Below are positions 12,901 through 21,900 of a stretch of DNA of 64,000 bases, one piece after another (positions within the stretch are counted from its first letter, which is position 1; every line of letters starts with the position of its first letter). Made by a program: the position numbers and the translations under genes. Below the pieces are notes generated by a model. That model did no database searches. It was given only the letters and a program-made list of their open reading frames with translations, and was not told the DNA's origin. Origin of the DNA: Opisthocomus hoazin (taxonomy: Eukaryota; Chordata; Aves; Opisthocomiformes; Opisthocomidae); contig NC_134429.1 in the NCBI RefSeq assembly GCF_030867145.1, forward strand, positions 17,024,615 to 17,088,614. Reading direction: 5' to 3'.

Positions 12901-15900
12901 ACCCCACCTGGCCAAACAGAGCCCGGTATTCCATACCATGTGACGTCACGCTGGGTTCCGGTGGGGGGGGCGGCGCGGCGGGAAGGCACTCGCGGCTTGG
13001 GTGGGCGCAGCGCCGGTCCTGTTTCGGGAGAGCGGCTGTTGTACGGTTCGTGGTTGTGTTTTCTCCTTATTTGTATCGTTGTTGTTCCTGTTTTCCCTCA
13101 GTTTGCTGTTCTGTTAAACTGCCCTTATCCCGACCCACCAGTTTCTGCCTCTTTCTTTCCATTCTCCTCCGCACGCCGGCGGGGGGAGGGGCGGCCGCGT
13201 GGCGCTTTTGTTGCCGGCGGCAGCCGAAACCAAAACATTAAATTGGCGCCCAAGGGTGGGGCAGGGATAACGGCAGGGCTGAGCAGCGGGTGTTAAAACT
13301 GTTTTCTTAGATTTGCTTAAATTTTGTTATACGCATTTTTCTGTGTTAAGTAGTCGCCGGTAAAAAAGGAAAAAAAAAATGTTTCTGACTTTGATCAAGT
13401 GGCTCTGCTATGTAAATCCGTACTTGCACTATGTGTTCATTGCCATGCTGTTCATCATCACTGGAAAAAGGATTAAGATGATGATTTTGCTGTACTGTAC
13501 GATATCGACTTATGATATGATAACATCACTGTGCATGAAATTAGTCTTGTATTTGCATGCGGCACTGCGGTCATTTCCGTACCTCGGATCCTATGTCTTA
13601 GATTTTGTTAATAATCAAACCCAGTCTGTGGGGAAAACCGAAGGGGATACCTTCCCCCACTCTTTCTCCCCCCCTCTCTTCCTCAGGCTGGTCCTAACTG
13701 CTTTTGAGAATTTCGAGTACCCCTGGGAGGCTCAGGGCAGCACTCTCCTTTTGTTATGCCTCCTGAACGGGTTCTGGGTTTTGTTTAGGGTTAAGCAAGT
13801 CGTTAAGAACATCCTGCAGAGACCTGCCCCGGGGCTGGATAGCTGTGAGTGGCTGGGTGTGTGGGACAGCATGGGCAAGTACCTAGGGCAGTGGGCACCT
13901 CCGGTGTTTTTTAAACTCACCCCTGAGGAAGTACAGGATCCGGACAAACTAGTAAAGTATCTGCAAAAAGTGTGCTGCCACCCTGGGAACTCCAGAGAGA
14001 CACAGATCACCGCAACGTGCTGGGGTCTGGCCCACGCCTACCGAGCCCTGTTCAACACTGTTCAGTGCCTTAAGGGGGAAAGGGGGGGAAACGAAGCAGC
14101 AGGCACTGCAGCTGGCGCTGCCCCCCCAGCCGGCCCTGCAGTCCCTCCAGCCCAGCAGGCAGTCACAGCCCCCCCGACCGGCACCACGGCTGCTGCAGCC
14201 ACAGCTGCAGGGTCTGCCTCGGTTTCCCCAGCGGACACAGCAGCTGCTCCAGCCCCAGCTCCAGCCACAGGCACAGTGACTGAGCCTAATAACCAACCTG
14301 TGCAGGTAGCAGTCGCCCCCGTAAAACTAAAGAAAGATGCAAAGAGAGCAGATCGCTCCGGGAGGGATGATGATGAGCCAGGGTCATCACGGGAGATAGA
14401 GACAGAGATCATCACCCGGTCCCTGTCCCTGGGCGAGCTGCGAGACATGCGGAAAGATTTCAGCCGCCACCCAGGCGAGCACATTGCCACCTGGCTGCTG
14501 CGGTGCTGGGATAACGGGGCCAGCAGCTTGGAATTAGAGGGCAAGGAAGCCAAGCAGCTGGGATCCCTGGCCAGGGATGGGGGCATTGACAAGGCCATTG
14601 GGAAAAAGGAACAAATCCTCAGCCTCTGGAGGAGACTTCTGTCAGGCGTGAGGGAGAGGTACCCCTTCAGTGACGATTTTGTATGCTATCCTGGCAAGTG
14701 GACCAATATGGAAAGGGGTATTCAGTACTTGAGGGAATTAGCTGTGCGGGAGCTGGTTTACTGTGACACAGACGATGAGCAGGTACCCACAGACCCAGAT
14801 GAACTCCAGTGCTCACAATCCATGTGGAGGAAGTTTGTGTGGAGTGCACCCTCCTCGCATGCCAACTCACTGGCAGTTGTAAACTGGACCTGGTTTTCAA
14901 CAACTGGCATCCAGCAACTTCATCAAGATCAACGTCTCCTGCAGACTGTGGGCACGGGCCGCACCAGATACATCAGCCGTGAGCTCCGGATGCAGCAAGT
15001 GACCGCCCATCACCACACATCACCTCCCCTGCCACGGAAGACCATAATGACTGATGGAGGCTGAAGTCATGGATTAAATGAACTCAACAGACACTTTAGA
15101 GTGATGATCCATAGACTAAAGGAATGATATCTGGAGACAGGAGAAGTGGTGGTGATCAACTGGACAATGGGGGACCTGGGCATGACGTAGATGGTATGGA
15201 ATAAGGGGTGGATAATGTCCTGGGTTTGGCCAGGACAGGGTTAATTTTCACTGGAATCCAGGAAGGGGCACAGCCGGGGGGTGGGGGCTGACCCCACCTG
15301 GCCAAACAGAGCCCGGTATTCCATACCATGTGCCGTCACGCTGGGTTCCGGTGGGGGGGGCGGCGCGGCGGGAAGGCACTCGCGGCTTGGGTGGGCGCAG
15401 CGCCGGTCCTGTTTCGGGAGAGCGGCTGTTGTACGGTTCGTGGTTGTGTTTTCTCCTTATTTGTATCGTTGTTGTTCCTGTTTTCCCTCAGTTTGCTGTT
15501 CTGTTAAACTGCCCTTATCCCGACCCACCAGTTTCTGCCTCTTTCTTTCCATTCTCCTCCGCACGCCGGCGGGGGGAGGGGCGGCCGCGTGGCGCTTTTG
15601 TTGCCGGCGGCAGCCGAAACCAAAACACAGAGTTAAGGATATTAATTCAAGATCCTTACCTCCATTTTAGCCATTCCCTTCTGAATTAGCAAAGGTGTTT
15701 CATGTCAAGCTACAGAGAGCGGGCCAGTTGATCTCATGTACTGACTATCTTTCTTCTTGATTCATGGGTTTCTTAATGTTTACTTTCCATAAATCTTTGT
15801 TCCTTAACAGAATTGCCAGTGTCTCCAAGATCTTCCCCACCATTATGTTGTACAAGATGTGGGAGGAAGGAAAAGTCACGTCGCTTGATGACCCATTGGA

Positions 15901-18900
15901 ACGTTATGCCCAGAACTTTGTTATTAAGAACCCTCTGGGAAGGCTCAAGGAATCAGAACAGAGATACACAGCAGATGGGCTGATATTTTTGGAAAAAGGC
16001 TCAATGCCATTTAAGCCATCACCTGTTACCTTGCGCAGAATGGCCAGCCAGCTCTCAGGTGAGACAACACTGCTACCTGCTTGCCCTCTGCCTACCACTA
16101 CGCGACCTGAAAGACACCACAGAGAGAAGAGACCATATGCCAGGGATTAAAAAGGTTGCTGTTGAGGCCATTTCCCAGTATAGACCCTGCACCTTTTCAC
16201 TTCACAGAGGTCAGGCAGGACCCTTGGAAGCAAGTTGTCAGCAGCTTCATGAAGTGCTAGAAGGAAACTCTTGTCCAGGCCACCTGCTAGGAAAGGGTCA
16301 AGCTGCACTGTGGGCAGTGGCATGACCCGAAATCAGGCTCCAATTGCATAACAGTTTTTTGTACTCCAGCGCAGAGTGCTCTCATTTTTCTGAGGTGTAG
16401 AGTTGAGGGTCAAAGTGGCACCAAACCTCTTTGCTTTGAGCAGATAGACCTTGATCACTAAGCTAAATTTAGCTGTCCGTGTGGTTCTTGATCTGGGATT
16501 CCTGAGCTATTAATAGCTTTGTACTTGCTGGCAGAAGACTATTAATCTGCTGATACCTTCATAATTGGGTAACTCTTACATTAAGGTAGAAGGAGCTCAC
16601 AGGACCCAGGAGAACTTTAACCTTTCTTAGAAATGAAGCTGCTAATACTTGACTTAGAGATTCCAGAATTTAATGTCCAAAGAGACTGTGCTGATATCTC
16701 CTGTGGCATTTTGATTAAACCCTGTAGCACCTGCATTGTTCCAGATCAGAATAAATGCCCTAAAATTAGGACCTAAAAGGACCTAAAACCAAAACAGCGA
16801 ATTACAGCACGTCAGGACAGAGTACCGCATCATCTGAAGCAAGCCAGTATCAAAATAAAGGTTCCCTCCAAAGGAATGATGTAATTGAAATCTGGAAGCA
16901 AACAAACAACCCCAAGTGGTCAGTGGCAGCAGGAGGCAGAAAGAAATGTGTGTGTACAACCCTGCCCAGCCCCTCCCCCTGCAGACAAGGTCTTGCTCCA
17001 GCCAGCCTGATGATGTCCTCAGGGGCATCAACTCTGCCTGGTCCCCTCTGACTCTCAGAAGCACCCAAAGCTGGTCTGGCTGCTCCTTGCAGGGGCAGCA
17101 TGTGCTGGGGCTGCAGCTCCCATCCCTGCCGCAGTTCCCCATCACCTAGTGAGGTGTGAGGTATGCTCCAGAAATACTTGTAGGAAGCATATCTCAAAAG
17201 TGTACCTGGTCATAGCATAATCACTTGCAATGTGCAACCATTCCACTGCTTCCATCAATGTGCTGGATTTGTGCCCCTGCTTAGCTCCTTTTATGTTCCT
17301 ATGTCTTTTTTTTCTAGAATGTGGCCCAAATTTCACAGACCACACCAGCAGGGCACACCAATCAGCTTGGACCCTAACAATTTAGTAGGACAGTTTCAAA
17401 ATCCCAACTGAAAATCAAATGAATATTTGAGGTCACATGTTACATTTCCTGTCTGTCAAAAACCAAAAAGGAATAGGTTCTGCTCAGCTTCAAGATCAAA
17501 GCCACTGTGTGACATATTGTAGAGTGTTTTTCATCGAAATTCTTCCAGTGGAAACTAATCTATAATATATCCTCATTATCTGGGCTTTTCTACATTGCGT
17601 ATTACAAAAGTAACTCCAAAGAATTTTCCTCTCAAGACTTGATGGGTACATTGCTAGAGGGAAGTTCCAGCTTGTTAAGACCGTGATTTTCAACTATACA
17701 TGAATGACAGTATGAGGTGCTATTGTAAATTAACAGCATGCCTGTCACTTCAATTAGCAGCCCATGAGGTATAAATCAATGACTGTGGATTTTCTCTTAT
17801 GCTCACACGCTTCCGGTCTTATCATTTTTAGTGAACCTCAAGAGAGACACTGCACTGCTGGCATGGTGCTGGTGAGATCTCCCAGTGGTGCAACGTTTTC
17901 TTTGCTGCCATTGTGGCAAGCAGGAAATGAACAAGCCCATTGTCTACTGGAAGATGCTCCGTGCACCTCTTATCTAGTCATTAAGCTGCACAAATAACCA
18001 CAGACCAGAAGCAGAAAAAGCGCTCTTGTTCCAGTTCAGATTCCAAGGTCAGGTCAACTGAGAAAAATGTGTTGCTGCTACAGAAGAATAGGGCCTCATT
18101 CAGCTTTGCCATGATTAAGCATATGCTCACTGAGCAGATGATTGCAAGTCATTTTTCTGTCATGTACCCTTCCTGATTTTCTCTTAACCTCTAAATTAAA
18201 GTCAGATGTAAACTTCTACGAGGATTTCATTCCAGATATAATCCAAGTTCTGGACTTGGCGAGCTGTAGATCCTGTGCAAAGGAGCTGTGGCATTTTGAA
18301 AAGCTCTGGCCAAATTTTTTAGGGAATCCATGTTCAGTGTTGTGGAATTAAAAGTGAAAAGAACTTCAGTTTTTCTGCATTCAGAAACCCTGAATATATG
18401 TTACTAAAGCTGGGAAGAAAAAAAAGAAAAAGCTAAAAATACTTCAGGCCAAGCCTGGAATGGTTCAGAGAAGTTCAAGCCCTCTGTAGCGAGGCATAAA
18501 GAACAAAAACCTGTTTAAAGCAGCTGTTGTGTGCCTTTGTAGTCAAGGCAATACAGTCACATGGAATTACAGACAAGGATTTCCCTGACACCCAGTATCC
18601 AATTCTCTTCCAAAATACACTTGAGGATACATAGTTTTTTCAGCCATTCACCGAGCCATTTTTACTGAAATGTAGCAACCCCGAGTTAGTGCTGCTGTAG
18701 GACTTACATTACCTGGACTCAGTGGTCCATGATCTGTGTCCTGCAGTCCAGCATGAACAGGTCCTTGCACCACGTTTGCTGAGTGTAGAAAGCACATGTG
18801 TGCATCATTGTTGTTTCCATCTTGCCACTGAATCTTGCCTTTGGCTTACTCTTCATCAGACTCAAAGTTTCCTGGACTTTGATTTGTCTCAAATTGCTAA

Positions 18901-21900
18901 CTTGTATTTTCCATGGCACAGGTCTGCCCCGGCGGCTGCGATCTACCAGCCTGCTGTGGAAGGGCAATACACAAGATGCTCTAGCTCTCCTGAAAGATGA
19001 TGTCTTGGTTGCTGATCCAGGAACCAGGTCAGATAGTTTCACTTACAAGCTTTTGGTCCGGGTTTGTGTTGTTGTTAAACTGCTATAGTTAGGTCCACTG
19101 AGTCTTAAACTGTGAAAGCTGCAGATTTTCAAAACTGGAAAGACATGTTAATTTAATTGGTTTAAATCATCATAGATTTCGCTTAAAATCATGCTGTTTC
19201 TGAAGTGATTTGCATGCCTCTATATTATCTATATGTTCCATTAATGTTTGTTACAATTTATGTAGCCTGTCAAATGTATATTACTTGAGTTGCAAAGGTT
19301 CAAAAATATGAACAGGATCCAATGGACAGCAGGTGAGAGAAAAGGTTCAGACTAACTGGGAAACACTTTCTGAGTCTGCAAAGTTTTTAGTGAATAGAAT
19401 TATATTCTGAAATAATTTGCCTAGAGTTGCTGAGGATTCACCATGGCTTGAAGTCTGCAAGCTCAGAAAATTCAATGGCTCGATCATGGCAATCTTGTAT
19501 TAGTTCTGTCCCATGTCATGTAGGACGTCATAATAGATGTGCCTTAAAGGATTTTAAGACTTTAATAGCAATATTTTCTTTTGTATTTATATTATGCTCT
19601 CCATTAAGATACACAAGGATATAATAGACTTATAGAATATCCAGTCATAGTCTCTCAGCCCCTTATTACTTGACATGTTGATAGTTCTGTCTCCCTGCTC
19701 CTGGATATACGTCACAGCAAACATCATTCTTCATAAAGAAAATTCCTATTCATCGATATAGAAATTTTCATGTATTTTTTCTATATAAGTTTAAATTCAG
19801 CTCTATTTCAGATATAAAATTTTAGATCCAGAATGTATTTATTCTTGGGGTAGAAATATATATGCTCATTATGGTTTTATTCAGCTAGAAGGGCTGGAAA
19901 TGGTTGAAGTGATGCCAAATTTATTATCTAAATAGGCCTCAGTGAGGTGTGTGGCTTCACATAATTTAAAAAGAAAAGCCAAATAAGGTTGAAAACATCA
20001 TGAATTTTGAAAATGTGTTTGAAAAAAATTTGCCCATTCATGTCTTCATGTCATTAAACTTCATTCAAGGATAAAGACTTAAATCACTTTATGGATATTA
20101 AAAACTCAAGCACTCAGGTGTCTTTAATGACTTAACATTGCTGGATGCTGCTTTGTAGACTTTTAAGTGCTTTTTAAGTGCTTTTACCATCTTAAGGTAG
20201 CTTAGGTGCTTAAATGATTATATGATGTGAAATCTCCAAAGAGGCTTGAGACCTTTAAGGTAAGGACCTGTAACTCTCAACTCTGCTCTTAAAAAAATTA
20301 ATGTTTTCTTTAGTGAACAATTATAAACAGTAAGTCAGGATGTTGTAAAATAGGGTGCATGATATGATGTACAGGAGGGGTATGTGCTGCCTAAGAATGG
20401 TAGGGAATTTCACAAAGATTAAGCAGAAAACAAAGGACTGACTATCAGAGGCCTCAGGCAAGAACGCACCAAAGGACATGTAACAAACACATCCTAAAGA
20501 AGTGCAGATAAACCAGCAGACACCACGACGCTGAGAAATCCACAGACTTCTCAGTGAGCCAACTCATGACCATATACAGGAGGAAAGACTCAGGATTCAT
20601 GGAAAGGACACTAGGAAGTACCACTTCTACAGCCATCAGGGACCACAGAGACCACGATGGGCTGATGGAAGCCCCACAGAGACCCAGGCCGCATGCATAT
20701 TTACTATGCAAATATGATAATTAGTTCCAGGAAATAGAATAAATATGTATGAACATTCCAGGAAACTTCATGCACATGCATGTAACGGGGTTATAGAAGC
20801 TGGGGGTGAGGCAACGTATGGCGTGCACATTAGGAGGAGCGATCCCCCGTGCATCCAGCGCCGTAATAAAGAATGCCTGCTTTTTAATGCTACATTGGTG
20901 TTAAGATGTTTTACTCCTGATTTCAATGACAAGGATATGCAAATATATAGGTTTTTGCATAAAGTTTTTGTAGTTTTCCATCTCCAGCTCTTTCTGTACA
21001 TGATGGTTAAATAGCTCTGCTGATGTTCCTGTAAAAAGTTTCTCTTTCTTGACTTAACAACAAATCAACCACATTAAGTCTTTCTCTGTCCCTCCTTCTT
21101 CTCTCCTCTCTCTTTAACATGTCATCTGATAAAATGAGGATTTTTCCCCAGAGAGGAGAGACCTAGCCACTGTTTTTTCATAGTCATACTCACACTGTAT
21201 CACTGAGGTAAGGCTGATCCAGATATATTTCTCTTCCTTTTCAGATGCCACTACAGCAATCTGGCCTTCTCACTGATGGCACACGTGCTAGCTGACCATG
21301 CAGCTGAGGGGCAATACCAGCGCTGGATCTCAGAGAATATCCTGGACCGCTTGGGCATGGAAGATACTGGCTTCGACATCACACCACCGATCCGCTCCCA
21401 GATGGCTGTGGGTTTCTATGGCAGCCGGCAGCCAGCCCCTCTCTATGACCTTGGTTGGTACAGGCCTTCTGGACAGATGTACTCCACAGCTGCTGACCTT
21501 GCCAAGCTGGCAATGGTCTTCTTAGGCACCTACCACCGTCGTCTCTTAGAGCCTGACACAGTAAAGACGATGCTGACCCCTCTGTTTAAGTGCTCCACTG
21601 AATACTTTGCTAACAAGACCGGCACACCCTGGGAGATTAATGAGCAATTGGGATATGATGTCATTAGGAAGGATGGAGACCTCGATGGCTATTCAGCTAC
21701 TTTCTCTCTTATCCCCAAGCTCCGCCTGAGCTTCATTGTGTTGATGGCAGGGCCCAGGCCTCAGAGTGGAGATATTGTGACTCAGACATATGAGTATCTC
21801 ATTCCTGCCATGGAGACGGCATTCAGAGATGCAGAGAAAAGCTTGATTCCTCCTCCAAGTCCAGGCCCTTATGTTGGCTACTATACTTATTCCAACCTGA

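Larger units (their letters stand above)
12826..15627 (+). mobile_element. Young non-autonomous endogenous retrovirus, class II-like (LTR-gag-LTR)
   Basis: This is a 2802-bp element with two 412-bp LTRs that begin TGTCC and end AAACA, flanked by the 5-bp duplication CAGAG (12821-12825 and 15628-15632). By full reading the LTRs differ at one position (12943 A, 15333 C). A primer-binding site resembling the lysine-tRNA type lies six bases after the 5' LTR. The 1978-bp interior holds one long gag-like ORF and no protease, reverse transcriptase, integrase or envelope that I can see. Movement would therefore depend on a helper element. It sits in LACTBL1 intron 3 in the gene's orientation. It is an animal endogenous retrovirus copy, described as found. 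Confidence 0.92.
11341..15810 (+). other. LACTBL1 intron 3, enlarged by mobile elements
   Basis: This is the longest intron (4.47 kb). A 2.8 kb LTR element and a 160-bp tRNA-CR1 unit account for most of it. Outside them I see a 15-nt A run at 11761-11775 and plain AT-rich sequence. Without the insertions the intron would be about 1.5 kb. Confidence 0.8.

Noticed and set aside
12891..13296. Open frames of 116 and 118 codons across the 5' LTR, repeated at 15281-15689 over the 3' LTR
   Set aside because: They are reading frames through GC-rich LTR DNA, present in both LTRs and with the same amino-acid text. They have no domain and end in host or leader sequence.
14062..14598. 178-codon minus-strand frame opposite the gag-like ORF
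   Set aside because: It is the antisense shadow of the Ala/Pro-rich gag segment and has no independent support.
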